Shown: positions 7,654 to 16,474, numbered from the stretch's first letter. The stretch: DNA of 64,000 nt from Pseudomonas fulva NBRC 16637 = DSM 17717 (GCF_000730565.1 NZ_BBIQ01000019.1:40206-104205), one strand, 5' to 3'. The notes: generated by a model not told the origin, from the sequence alone. Made by a program: numbers and translations.

Positions 7654-10600
7654 ATGACTGACCACGCCATCGACAAACTGCTGCAAAACCTCGACCACGC
7701 CATGATCGCCGACCGCCACCGCCTGCGGCGCCAGTTGCACGAACTGCGCAAGCGCCCCGACGAGGCGAAGCTGGCGCAGTGGGCTGAGCGGGTGCAGGCG
7801 TCCTGCGCCCAGGTCACCGCCCGCCAGCAGAGCGTGCCATTGGTGCGCTACGACGACAGCCTGCCCATCGCCGCCAAGCGCGACGAGATCAAAAAGGCCC
7901 TGGCCGAACACCAGGTGCTGGTCATCGCTGGTGAAACCGGCTCGGGCAAGACCACCCAGCTGCCCAAGATCTGCCTGGAACTGGGCCGTGGCAGCCATGG
8001 CCTGATCGCCCACACCCAGCCACGCCGGATCGCCGCGCGCAGTGTCGCTGCCCGGGTGGCCGAGGAGTTGGGCACGCCGTTGGGCGGCCTGGTGGGGTAC
8101 CAGGTGCGCTTCGAAGACCAGAGCGATGCCAACACACTGGTCAAACTCATGACCGACGGCATCCTGCTGGCCGAAACCCAGCACGACCGCTTCCTGGAAC
8201 GCTACGACACCATCATCGTCGACGAAGCCCACGAACGCAGCCTGAACATCGACTTCCTGCTCGGCTACCTCAAAACCCTCCTGCACCGGCGGCCCGAACT
8301 CAAGCTCATCATCACCTCGGCCACCATCGACCTGGAGAGGTTCTCCAAGCATTTCGACAACGCGCCCATCATCGAGGTGTCCGGCCGTACCTTCCCGGTG
8401 GAAACCTGGTACCGCCCGCTGACCAGCGAACAGGACGAGGAGGGCAACCCGATCGAGGACGACCTCACCGTCGACCAGGCTATCCTCGCCACCCTCGACG
8501 AACTGGCCCAGCACGAGCGCGGCCAGGGCAAGGGCCCGGGGGATGTGCTGATCTTCCTGCCCGGTGAGCGCGAAATCCGCGACGCCGCCGAGATTCTGCG
8601 CAAGGCGCAGCTGCGCCATACCGAAATCCTGCCCCTGTACGCGCGCCTGTCGCCAGCCGAGCAGCAACGGATCTTCCAGCCCCATGCCGGGCGGCGTGTG
8701 GTGCTGGCCACCAACGTGGCCGAAACATCGCTGACGGTGCCCGGCATCCGTTATGTGATCGATACCGGTACGGCCCGCATCAGCCGCTACAGCTACCGCG
8801 CCAAGGTGCAGCGCCTGCCCATCGAAGCCGTGTCCCAGGCCAGCGCCAACCAGCGCAAGGGCCGTTGTGGACGGGTGGAGCCGGGTATCTGCGTGCGCCT
8901 GTACAGCGAAGAAGACTTCAACAGCCGGCCGGCTTTCACCGACCCCGAGATCCTGCGCACCAACCTGGCGGCCGTCATCCTGCAGATGCTGCACCTGCGC
9001 CTGGGCGCCATCGACGCGTTTCCCTTCATCGAGCCGCCAGACGGCAAGGCGATCAGCGACGGTTTCAACCTGCTGCAAGAGCTCTCGGCGGTCAACCGTG
9101 AAAACCAACTGACGCCGGTCGGGCGTCAGCTGGCGCGGCTGCCCATCGACCCGCGCCTGGGCCGTATGCTGCTCGAAGGCGCGCGCCTGGGCAGCCTGCA
9201 GGAAGTGCTGATCGTCACCAGCGCCCTGTCGGTGCAGGACCCACGCGAACGCCCCCCTGAGCGCCAGCAGGCCGCCGACCAGGCCCACGCACAATGGAAG
9301 GACGTGGATTCGGACTTCGCCGCACTGGTCAACCTGTGGCGGGGCTTCGAGGAGCAGCGCCAGGCGCTGACGGCCAACCCCTTGCGCAACTGGTGCCGCA
9401 AGCAGTTCCTCAATTACCTGCGCCTGCGCGAGTGGCGCGACGCCCATCGCCAGCTGGCGCTGATCTGCCGCGAGCTGCAACTGACGGTCAACAAGGAACC
9501 GTGCGACTACCCCAAGCTGCACAAAGCCGTACTCAGCGGCCTGCTCAGCCAGATAGGCCACAAGACCGAAGACGGTGACTACCAAGGCGCGCGGCAGCGC
9601 AGGTTCTGGGTGCACCCGTCATCGGGTATCGGGCGCAAGCGTCCGCAGTGGGTCATGGCGGCCGAACTGGTGGAAACCACCAAGCTTTATGCCCGCGTGG
9701 TCGCGCGCATCGAGCCGGACTGGATCGAGCCGCTGGCCGGCCATCTGATCAAGAAGAACCACTTCGAGCCCCATTGGGAGAAGAAGCGCGGACAGGTCGT
9801 GGCCTATGAGCAGATCACCCTGTATGGGTTGATCCTGGTCGGCCGCAGGCCGGTACACTTTGGCCCCATCGACCCGGCCACCTCCCGCGAGCTGTTCATT
9901 CGTGAAGCCCTGGTGGGCGGTGAGATCCAGTCGCGGGCCAAGTGCCTGGCGGCCAACAAGCGCCTGCTCGAAACGCTCGACGCCCTCGAGGCCAAGGCCC
10001 GCCGTCGCGATATTCTGGCCGACGAAGAAACGCTCTATGCCTTCTACGAAGCGCGTCTGCCGGCCGAGATCCACCAGACGGCCACCTTCGACAGCTGGTA
10101 CCGCATGGGCAGCCAGAAAGATCCCAACCTGCTGATCATGCGCGAGGAAGACGTGCTGGCGCGCGAGGCCAGTGAGGTGACCGCCGCGCAGTACCCCGAC
10201 AGCTTGCAGGTCGGCCAACTGCGCTTGCCGTTGACCTACCACTTCGAGCCCAATCACCCCCGTGACGGCGTGACCGTGCGGGTGCCGGCACCCCTGTTGC
10301 CGAGCCTGCCGGGCGAGCGCCTGGAGTGGCTGGTGCCAGGCCTGCTCGAGGCCAAGTGCGTGGCGCTGATTCGCAACTTGCCCAAGGCCCTGCGCAAGAA
10401 CTTCGTGCCGGTGCCGGACTTCGTCAAGGCCGCCTTGGCCCGCATGACGTTTGGCCAAGGCGCGTTGCCCCAGGCCTTGGGCCATGAACTGCTGCGCATG
10501 ACCGGTGCGCGCGTGCCCGATGACGCCTGGGACGAGTCGGTCAGCCTGGTTGAAGGTCACCTGCGCATGAACATCGAGGTGGTCGACGGGCAGGGCAAGT

Positions 10601-11559
10601 TCCTGGGTGAAGGGCGTGACCTGGCTGAGCTTACGGCGCGGTTCGCCGCTGCCAGCCAGGCAGCCCTGGCGGTGCCAGGCGATGCCAAGAGCGAGCAGCC
10701 GGTGCAGGCCAAGGCCTTCAGCGAAGTGAAGCCCACGGCGCAGCAAAAGATCGCAGGGCTGTCGATGACGGTTTACCCGGCACTGGTCGAGGATAACGGC
10801 ACGGTGCGTGAAGGCCGCTTCTCGACCCAGGCCGAGGCCGACTTCCAGCACCGCCGCGCCTTGCAGCGCCTGCTGTTGCAACAGCTGGCCGAGCCGGCCA
10901 AGTTCCTGCGTGGCAAACTGCCTGGCCTGACTGAACTGGGGCTGTTGTACCGCGACATGGGCCGGGTCGACGCGCTGGTCGAGGACATTCTGCTGGCAAG
11001 CCTGGACAGTTGCATCCTCGACGGTGAGCCGGTATTGCCCCGTGAAGGTGCCGCGCTGGCGGCGCTGGCCGAACGCAAGCGGGGCAGCTGGGCCGAACAT
11101 GCCGAGCGCCTGGCGCGGCAAACCCTCGAGGTGCTGAAGCTGTGGCATGGGTTGCAGAAACGCTTCAAGGGCAAGATCGACCTGAGCCAGGCCGTGGCCC
11201 TGAACGATATCAAGCAGCAGTTGGGCAACCTTGTGTACCCCGGCTTTGTGCGCGAAACGCCGGCGGTATGGTTCAAGGAACTGCCACGCTACCTCAAGGC
11301 CATCGAGCTGCGCCTGGAGAAGTTGGGTTCTCAGGTGCAGAAGGACCGGGTATGGAGTGGCGAACTGGCCAATCTGTGGGCGCAGTACAAGGCCCGTGCC
11401 GACAAACATGCTCAGGAAGGCAAGCGCGACGAGCAGCTGGCCCTGTACCGCTGGTGGCTGGAAGAATACCGCGTGTCGCTGTTCGCCCAGCAGTTGGGCA
11501 CAAAAGTGCCGATTTCAGACAAGCGATTGAGCAAGCAGTGGAGCCTGGTGGAAGGCTAA
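7654..11559 (+). CDS. hrpA: ATP-dependent RNA helicase HrpA
   Basis: DEAH-box helicase, 1301 residues, essentially the E. coli HrpA length. HrpA acts on mRNA and on stalled, colliding ribosomes. Motif I is GETGSGKT at 93-100, motif II is DEAH at 190-193, motif III is SATID, motif V is TNVAETSLTVPG and motif VI is QRKGRCGRVEPG. Helicase-associated and OB-fold regions follow, and the C-terminal several hundred residues are the DUF3418 extension of the family. I chose ATG 7654 (MTDHAIDKLL) because the frame upstream, though open to 7324, is low-complexity and not conserved-looking. It is probably monocistronic. Confidence 0.96.
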   Translation: MTDHAIDKLLQNLDHAMIADRHRLRRQLHELRKRPDEAKLAQWAERVQASCAQVTARQQSVPLVRYDDSLPIAAKRDEIKKALAEHQVLVIAGETGSGKTTQLPKICLELGRGSHGLIAHTQPRRIAARSVAARVAEELGTPLGGLVGYQVRFEDQSDANTLVKLMTDGILLAETQHDRFLERYDTIIVDEAHERSLNIDFLLGYLKTLLHRRPELKLIITSATIDLERFSKHFDNAPIIEVSGRTFPVETWYRPLTSEQDEEGNPIEDDLTVDQAILATLDELAQHERGQGKGPGDVLIFLPGEREIRDAAEILRKAQLRHTEILPLYARLSPAEQQRIFQPHAGRRVVLATNVAETSLTVPGIRYVIDTGTARISRYSYRAKVQRLPIEAVSQASANQRKGRCGRVEPGICVRLYSEEDFNSRPAFTDPEILRTNLAAVILQMLHLRLGAIDAFPFIEPPDGKAISDGFNLLQELSAVNRENQLTPVGRQLARLPIDPRLGRMLLEGARLGSLQEVLIVTSALSVQDPRERPPERQQAADQAHAQWKDVDSDFAALVNLWRGFEEQRQALTANPLRNWCRKQFLNYLRLREWRDAHRQLALICRELQLTVNKEPCDYPKLHKAVLSGLLSQIGHKTEDGDYQGARQRRFWVHPSSGIGRKRPQWVMAAELVETTKLYARVVARIEPDWIEPLAGHLIKKNHFEPHWEKKRGQVVAYEQITLYGLILVGRRPVHFGPIDPATSRELFIREALVGGEIQSRAKCLAANKRLLETLDALEAKARRRDILADEETLYAFYEARLPAEIHQTATFDSWYRMGSQKDPNLLIMREEDVLAREASEVTAAQYPDSLQVGQLRLPLTYHFEPNHPRDGVTVRVPAPLLPSLPGERLEWLVPGLLEAKCVALIRNLPKALRKNFVPVPDFVKAALARMTFGQGALPQALGHELLRMTGARVPDDAWDESVSLVEGHLRMNIEVVDGQGKFLGEGRDLAELTARFAAASQAALAVPGDAKSEQPVQAKAFSEVKPTAQQKIAGLSMTVYPALVEDNGTVREGRFSTQAEADFQHRRALQRLLLQQLAEPAKFLRGKLPGLTELGLLYRDMGRVDALVEDILLASLDSCILDGEPVLPREGAALAALAERKRGSWAEHAERLARQTLEVLKLWHGLQKRFKGKIDLSQAVALNDIKQQLGNLVYPGFVRETPAVWFKELPRYLKAIELRLEKLGSQVQKDRVWSGELANLWAQYKARADKHAQEGKRDEQLALYRWWLEEYRVSLFAQQLGTKVPISDKRLSKQWSLVEG

Positions 11560-11594
11560 ACTCACACAGTTGTGGCACTATTGAGACAATTTCA

Positions 11595-11609
11595 GGCCGC
11601 TTGGCGGCC
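11595..11609 (+). terminator. Hairpin after hrpA, REP-like
   Basis: GGCCGC, loop TTG, GCGGCC: a perfect 6-bp stem 36 bases after the hrpA stop. The same GGCCGC-TTT-GCGGCC hairpin occurs in the REP repeat near 16.2 kb, so this may be a REP remnant that also works as a terminator. No T tract follows. Confidence 0.4.
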
Positions 11610-11790
11610 CAGTGCGGGCAGCCCTGCTTCGCTTGTCCATTCACCGCTCGCGGGGTGATGGCTTAAGTGAGACGGGCTACTGTCAAACAAGGGCTTGGCC
11701 CTCGTCGTGAAGTTAGTACTAAAGTGCCACTAATCCAGTGTATTTCCAGCCAGCGCCGGGTGGCGATGGCCCACGAACAGAGGAACGACC

Positions 11791-12912
11791 GTGCATAATG
11801 TCGTGATCAGCGGCACCGGCCTGTACACCCCGGCCCAGAGCATCTCCAACGAAGAACTGGTAGCGTCCTTCAACACCTGGTCGCAGCAATTCAACCAGGA
11901 CAACGCCCAGGCCATCGAGCGTGGCGAGGTCGAAGCCGCACCGCTGTCCGATGCGGCGTTCATCGAAAAGGCCTCCGGTATCAAGAGCCGCTTCGTCATG
12001 GACAAGGCCGGCATCCTCGACCCGCAGCGCATGAAGCCGCGCCTGCCAGAGCGCGCCAACGACGAACCGTCGGTGCTGTGCGAAATGGCCGTGGCAGCGG
12101 CACATCAGGCGCTGGAGCGCGCTGGCCGCAGCCCGGCCGATGTGGACGGGGTCATCGTCGCCTGCTCCAACTTGCAGCGCCCGTACCCGGCCATTGCCAT
12201 CGAAGTGCAGCAGGCGCTGGGCATCCAGGGGTTTGCGTTCGACATGAACGTGGCCTGTTCGTCAGCCACCTTCGGCATCCAGACCGCCGCCAACAGCGTG
12301 GCGCTGGGGCAGGCGCGGGCCGTGCTCATGGTCAACCCCGAAGTGTGCACCGGCCACCTTAACTTCCGCGACCGTGACAGCCACTTCATCTTTGGCGATG
12401 CGGCGACTGCGGTGCTGCTCGAACGCGCCGATCGAGCCACATCGGTGCACCAGTTCGACGTGGTCAGCAGCAAGCTGTGGACCGAGTTTTCCAACAACAT
12501 CCGCAACAACTTCGGTTTCCTCAACCGCGCAGCAGAGGAGGGCGAGGGCGCCGCAGACAAGCTGTTCATCCAGGAAGGCCGCAAGGTGTTCCGCGAGGTG
12601 TGCCCGAAAGTGGCGGAGCTGGTAGGCGAGCATTTGCAGGAAAACGGCCTTCAGCCCAGCGATGTGGCGCGCTTCTGGCTGCACCAGGCCAACCTCAGCA
12701 TGAACCACCTGATCGTCAAGAAGCTGCTCGGGCGTGAAGTGAGTGAACAGGAAGCACCGGTGATCCTGGACCGCTACGCCAACACCAGTTCGGCAGGGTC
12801 GGTCATTGCATTCCACTTGTATCAAGATGACTTGCCGCAAGGTGCGTTGGGGGTGCTCAGCTCGTTCGGGGCGGGGTATTCGATTGGCAGCGTGATATTG
12901 CGCAAACGCTAA
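11791..12912 (+). CDS. Beta-ketoacyl-ACP synthase III (FabH-like)
   Basis: KAS III-type condensing enzyme, 373 residues, longer than E. coli FabH (317). The catalytic triad is visible: Cys156 in NVACSSATFG, His298 in WLHQANLSMN and Asn331 in YANTSSAGS. The extra length is an N-terminal insertion around residues 28-55. In P. aeruginosa a homologue of this type (PA3286) condenses octanoyl-CoA from beta-oxidation with malonyl-ACP, short-cutting fatty-acid synthesis. I infer the same here from the length and motifs. It is a single gene, followed by a strong convergent hairpin. Confidence 0.88.
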   Translation: MHNVVISGTGLYTPAQSISNEELVASFNTWSQQFNQDNAQAIERGEVEAAPLSDAAFIEKASGIKSRFVMDKAGILDPQRMKPRLPERANDEPSVLCEMAVAAAHQALERAGRSPADVDGVIVACSNLQRPYPAIAIEVQQALGIQGFAFDMNVACSSATFGIQTAANSVALGQARAVLMVNPEVCTGHLNFRDRDSHFIFGDAATAVLLERADRATSVHQFDVVSSKLWTEFSNNIRNNFGFLNRAAEEGEGAADKLFIQEGRKVFREVCPKVAELVGEHLQENGLQPSDVARFWLHQANLSMNHLIVKKLLGREVSEQEAPVILDRYANTSSAGSVIAFHLYQDDLPQGALGVLSSFGAGYSIGSVILRKR

Positions 12913-12944
12913 GCCGGCAAGGCGGGCGATGCCCGCATAAACGC

Positions 12945-12974
12945 GCAAACGGCCGGATGGGGGCGGCCGTTTGC
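12945..12974. terminator. Bidirectional terminator between KAS III and porin genes
   Basis: GCAAACGGCCG (12945-12955) and CGGCCGTTTGC (12964-12974) form a perfect 11-bp stem with an 8-base loop, placed between convergent genes. Confidence 0.75.
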
Positions 12975-12987
12975 AGCTTGGCGATGC

Positions 12988-14235
12988 TTAGAACTTGGCT
13001 TCCAGGTCCACCTGCAGCGTATCCACATCGGCGTTGCTGTTGGGCAGGTTGGAGTAGTCGGTTTTGGCCATCATGTAGGCCGCACCGAGTGCGAAGTTCT
13101 TGTCGATCTCATAGCCAACCTTGAACTTGTGGCCGCGCGAACCGGTGAAGCCGTTGCCGAAGTCCGAGTCTGTGAACAGGCTCACGACGCCATTGCGCTG
13201 CACGTCGCGGTAGTTGTAGTCCAGGCTCCATGCCCCGATCTTGCTCTTCAGACCCGCCAGCCAGGCCTTGTCCTGACCATCGGTGCTCTCGGTGTTCTTC
13301 ACGAATTGGCCATAGGCCGACAGCGGGATGGCGAAGCCGGTGAAGTCCACCTGGCCAAAGCCTTCGACCAGGTTGAATTCGTCGGTGGTGTTGCCCAGCG
13401 AGCGCAGGGCCGCAGATGACTTGTCGTTGTCGTAGCCGTACACGCTGCCGCCCACCGTGACCTTGACGGTATCGGCTGCGTTGAACTTGGTCCCAAGCTG
13501 CGCGGCGTAGAGCTGTGCATCGTGCTTGAACTGCACGCCGTCGCCGTCGACGTTGTCCTTGAGGTTGTAGTGGCCAATGCTGCCGAACACTTCGGCAGGG
13601 CCCAGGTTGGTCTTGTAGGTGGCGGCTACGCCTTCAGGGTTGATGTCGCTGTCCCAGATGATGTCACCCATGCTCACCCAGGGCTGCATCATCTTGCCGC
13701 CGATCAGGTGCAGGTTCGGCACGGCAGTGGGGTGCCAGTCGAGGTAGGCCAGGTCGACCCACAGCGATTTCTTCTCGAAGTAGTTGTCCAGGCTCTGGTT
13801 GGTCGAACGTGCATCGGCGCTGCTGCCGGTGGCTACCCGTACCCCGGCGTCTACTTGCGGGTTGATTTCGCTGTAGAAACCGACGCGGGCACGCACACGT
13901 TCCCGGTCCTGGTTGCCACTGCGGGAAATCGGGTTGTCCACGTTGACGTCTTCATAACGCAGGCGCACGTCGCCTTTGATCTGAGTCTTCGCTGCCCAGG
14001 CTACTTTCTGCTCGAACGAACTCATGCGCTCGGACTGGGCTTTCTGAGCGGCCTTTTCCTTGGTTTCCTGGGCCAGGTCAGCCTGCAGCTCGCTGTATTG
14101 CGCCTGATTGATCGAGCCATTGGCGCGGAGCATTTCGAGCAGCTTGGCGTCAACGGCCGCACTGGCCGGAGTGGTGCTCATGGCCAGCACCATGCCGGTC
14201 AGGCTTGCTCCGGTAAGTGTAGAAACAAGACGCAT
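12988..14235 (-). CDS. Putative porin (Porin_5 family)
   Basis: Outer-membrane beta-barrel, 415 residues. A Sec signal ends near TPASA-AVD. A coiled-coil-like segment follows (about 30-75, with EMLRANGSINQAQYSELQADL, and KEKAAQKAQ), the usual periplasmic or trimer-forming stalk of this family. Alternating hydrophobic strands then run to the C-terminal Phe (DLEAKF), the signature recognised by the BAM complex. Some members respond to iron or phosphate, but nothing here tells the substrate. It is transcribed alone between two hairpins and has a long upstream region. Confidence 0.82.
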   Translation of the reverse strand: MRLVSTLTGASLTGMVLAMSTTPASAAVDAKLLEMLRANGSINQAQYSELQADLAQETKEKAAQKAQSERMSSFEQKVAWAAKTQIKGDVRLRYEDVNVDNPISRSGNQDRERVRARVGFYSEINPQVDAGVRVATGSSADARSTNQSLDNYFEKKSLWVDLAYLDWHPTAVPNLHLIGGKMMQPWVSMGDIIWDSDINPEGVAATYKTNLGPAEVFGSIGHYNLKDNVDGDGVQFKHDAQLYAAQLGTKFNAADTVKVTVGGSVYGYDNDKSSAALRSLGNTTDEFNLVEGFGQVDFTGFAIPLSAYGQFVKNTESTDGQDKAWLAGLKSKIGAWSLDYNYRDVQRNGVVSLFTDSDFGNGFTGSRGHKFKVGYEIDKNFALGAAYMMAKTDYSNLPNSNADVDTLQVDLEAKF

Positions 14236-14464
14236 ACGGTTCTCCCTACTGAATAAGATGGGGGACGCCGAGCGCCCGCCCCTGTGTTGGCACGTCTCCG
14301 AAAGGGCCTGAATAGACAGGTTCTGTGGTTCCGGAAAACAGGCGCAAGTATTGCGGGGGCGAGTGACAGATTAATGTCGGAATAGTGGCACTGTTGTGAA
14401 GTGAAGGCCGCCAGGCGATCGTCATTTGAGTCCGGCGCCCGGCTTGGTGATACTGGGGGCCTTG

Positions 14465-15619
14465 ATGCCGCGAGCCGACCCTGTGACCAGTCTGTATAGC
14501 CTTGCTCATTTACGTGATATGCCAGCCGCCACCTGGGACGCCTTGGTCCCTGCGGGCCAGCCGTTTCTCAGCCATGCCTTTCTCAGTGCGATGGAAGACA
14601 GTGGCAGTGTCGCGCGCACCACCGGATGGGCGGCCGAACACCTGGTGCTTGAGCATGAGGGCAAGGTGCAAGCGCTGCTGCCGGGTTACCGCAAGTGGCA
14701 TTCGTACGGTGAGTACGTGTTCGATCATGGTTGGGCGGACGCCTGCGAACGGGCGGGCATCGCGTACTATCCCAAATGGCTGGGGGCCGTGCCGTTCAGC
14801 CCGGTCAGTGGCCCGCGCTTGCTGACGGCCGATCCGGCAGCCGGGCACTTGTTACTGCAAGCCTTGCCCGAGTACCTGAGCAAAGCCGCCCTGTCCGGCG
14901 CCCACATCAACTTCACCGAGCCTGCGTTGGATGTACAGATGGCGCGTCTGCCGGGCTGGATGGAGCGCCTGGGTTGCCAGTTTCACTGGCAGAACCGCGG
15001 CTATCGCGATTTTCAGGATTTTCTCGACACCCTCAGTTCGCGCAAGCGCAAGCAGATGCGCAAGGAGCGTGAGCAGGTGGCGGGGCAGGGCATCGATTTT
15101 CGCTGGTATCGCGGTGACGAACTGGACGAAGCCCAATGGGATTTCGTCTACCTGTGCTACGCCAACACCTACGCCGTGCGCGGCCGGGCGCCTTACCTGA
15201 CCCGCGAGTTCTTTAGCCTGCTGGCCGAGCGCATGCCCCACGCCCTGCGCGTGGTAATGGCCCGCCAGGCCGGGCGAGACGTGGCAATGGCACTGAGCCT
15301 GGTAGGTGGCGACAGCTTCTTTGGCCGTTACTGGGGCTGCCTGGCCGAATTCGATCGCCTGCATTTCGAGACGTGCTTCTACCAAGGTATGGACTTCGCC
15401 ATTGCCCATGGGCTGCAACGTTTCGATGCTGGCGCCCAGGGTGAGCACAAGCTGATCCGCGGGTTCGAGCCGGTGATCACCCGGTCGTGGCATTACCTGC
15501 TGCATCCCGGGTTGCGCACGGCGGTGGCCGATTTTCTGCTCCAGGAGCGTGAAGGGGTGATGGCGTATGCTGCGCAGGCACGGGAGATGTTGCCTTATCG
15601 CCAGGAAGAGGGCCATTGA
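14465..15619 (+). CDS. FemAB/GNAT-like N-acyltransferase (COG3146 type)
   Basis: 384 residues. It carries the conserved blocks of the large predicted N-acyltransferase family (DUF482): GPRLLT, HINFTE, RNRGYRDFQDFLDTLSSRKRKQ split across residues 185-207, and the late FDAGAQGEHKLIRGFEP motif. Such proteins have two tandem GNAT folds and are thought to acylate amino groups. The substrate is unknown. ATG 14465 was preferred to an in-frame TTG at 14426. Its last 143 bases overlap, on the opposite strand, the tail of the RAYT gene. Confidence 0.8.
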   Translation: MPRADPVTSLYSLAHLRDMPAATWDALVPAGQPFLSHAFLSAMEDSGSVARTTGWAAEHLVLEHEGKVQALLPGYRKWHSYGEYVFDHGWADACERAGIAYYPKWLGAVPFSPVSGPRLLTADPAAGHLLLQALPEYLSKAALSGAHINFTEPALDVQMARLPGWMERLGCQFHWQNRGYRDFQDFLDTLSSRKRKQMRKEREQVAGQGIDFRWYRGDELDEAQWDFVYLCYANTYAVRGRAPYLTREFFSLLAERMPHALRVVMARQAGRDVAMALSLVGGDSFFGRYWGCLAEFDRLHFETCFYQGMDFAIAHGLQRFDAGAQGEHKLIRGFEPVITRSWHYLLHPGLRTAVADFLLQEREGVMAYAAQAREMLPYRQEEGH

Positions 15620-16070
15620 GCCAGACACAGTCCCAGTGCGAGTAATCGCTCACTCGCGTTACCAGGCCAGCGCGGATTGGGTTGGCAATGATGTAGCGAG
15701 CAACCCTGCGCACTTGTTCGTCACGGCGCAGGGCGCGGTCATGGAAGCCAGGCTGCCAGATTCGCTGGTGCTCGGCGCCTTGCCTGTAAAGCGCGCAACT
15801 GCTGCGTGATTTGAACTCACGCATCAGTTCGCCGAGGCTGCAGTGGCCGAGCGTGATTAGCCAGTGCAGGTGATCGGGCATCAGTACCCAGGCGAAGCTT
15901 TGACACTGACGGTGCGTAGCGGTGAGTCGCAATTGCTGGATCACGGCCCTGGCGTAGTACAAGTGTTTGAAGAGTGGGGTACGGTTTCGGATGACGGTGG
16001 TCAGCAGGTATAAACGCCCAGGTTCGGAGAACCTGCCCAGACGTAAGCGATGAGAACCTCGGCCTATCAT
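15477..16070 (-). CDS. REP-associated tyrosine transposase (RAYT)
   Basis: Single-copy HUH-type Y1 transposase related to IS200/IS605 TnpA, domesticated to mobilise or maintain REP hairpins. The HUH pair is in MPDHLHWLI (His67, His69) and the catalytic Tyr126 is in ARYIIANPIRAGLV. The catalytic domain ends near residue 153. The remaining 45 residues are Pro/Ala-rich and antisense to the 3' end of the acyltransferase gene, so they look like a read-through tail rather than a family domain. REP elements lie just upstream (16.15-16.47 kb), as expected for a RAYT. Confidence 0.88.
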   Translation of the reverse strand: MIGRGSHRLRLGRFSEPGRLYLLTTVIRNRTPLFKHLYYARAVIQQLRLTATHRQCQSFAWVLMPDHLHWLITLGHCSLGELMREFKSRSSCALYRQGAEHQRIWQPGFHDRALRRDEQVRRVARYIIANPIRAGLVTRVSDYSHWDCVWLNGPLPGDKATSPVPAQHTPSPLHAPGAENRPPPCATRDAAGNATTG

Positions 16071-16150
16071 GGCTACCCCCTTGCGTAGTCATTTCAAGGG
16101 TAGCTGGCCATTGAAGTGGGCAGAGTGAGACAGTTTTACAGCTTATGACT
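16071..16150. other. Spacer between RAYT start and REP repeats
   Basis: 80 bases holding the presumed RAYT promoter region on the minus strand. No clear elements seen. Confidence 0.3.
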
Positions 16151-16170
16151 TGGGGCCGCTTTGCGGCCCA

Positions 16171-16193
16171 TCGCGGCGCAAGGCCGCTCCTAC
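16171..16193 (-). repeat. REP element 1 with GTAG foot
   Basis: Read on the minus strand it starts GTAGGAGCGGCC, then turns back through CGCCGCGA. GTAG followed by a GC-rich imperfect palindrome is the standard layout of REP sequences recognised by RAYT proteins in pseudomonads. Confidence 0.8.
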
Positions 16194-16305
16194 CCGGACG
16201 TTCGCTAGCTTCTAAGTCGGCGCAGGCAGTTGCTCTTTGAAGAGTTGCTCAGCTACATGACACCTGAAGGCCAGCACTATCAGAGTGGGGCCGCTTTGCG
16301 GCCCA

Positions 16306-16343
16306 TCGCGGCGGGTCCGGCGCCCCGGCAAGGCCGCTCCTAC
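16306..16343 (-). repeat. REP element 2 with GTAG foot and 15-base loop insertion
   Basis: Same as REP 1 on the minus strand (GTAGGAGCGGCC start), but the palindrome is interrupted by a 15-base GC-rich insertion, itself part-palindromic (CCGGCGCCCCGG). The same inserted block recurs near 34.33 kb. Confidence 0.75.
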
Positions 16344-16437
16344 CCGGAAGTTTGCTAGCTTCCAAGTCGGCGCAAGCAGTTGCTCTTTGAAGAATTGCTC
16401 ACCTTCATGACACCCGAAGGCCAGCGCTATCAGGGGT

Positions 16438-16474
16438 GGGACCGGCCGCGATGGGCCGCGCAGCGGCCCCGGGT
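16438..16474 (+). repeat. Inverted REP-like palindrome
   Basis: GGACCGGCCGCGATGGGCC followed by GCGCAGCGGCCCCGG is the reverse-complement arrangement of the GGGGCCGC...CCCATCGCGGC core of the two units. It makes a BIME-like head-to-head pair with REP 2. The GTAG foot is not visible. Confidence 0.55.

Larger units (their letters stand above)
16151..16435. repeat. Tandem duplication of a REP-containing unit (135 bp and 150 bp)
   Basis: Unit 1 (16151-16285) and unit 2 (16286-16435) are adjacent direct repeats. Each opens with the hairpin GGCCGC-TTT-GCGGCC, then a REP palindrome, then about 85 bases running from TGCTAGCTTC-like sequence to the CAGCGCTATCAG end. Unit 2 differs by a 15-base insertion (GGTCCGGCGCCCCGG) in its REP and by scattered substitutions. 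A third, incomplete and inverted REP-like palindrome follows at 16436-16474. Position beside the RAYT explains the REP part, but not why the 85-base companion was copied with it. Confidence 0.85.

Noticed and set aside
7639..9615. Long open frame (658 codons) on the minus strand opposite hrpA
   Set aside because: Shadow of a high-GC gene. It lacks motifs, is rich in Gln/Leu/Gly/His as expected from antisense of HrpA, and has no ribosome site.
14383..14400. GTGGCACTGTTGTG as sigma54-type promoter
   Set aside because: GG and GC elements are not at the required 10-base spacing (no TTGC block after TGGCAC).
16151..16474. Insertion sequence ends or attachment site
   Set aside because: No terminal inverted repeats with target duplication, and no integrase; REP/BIME explains the palindromes.
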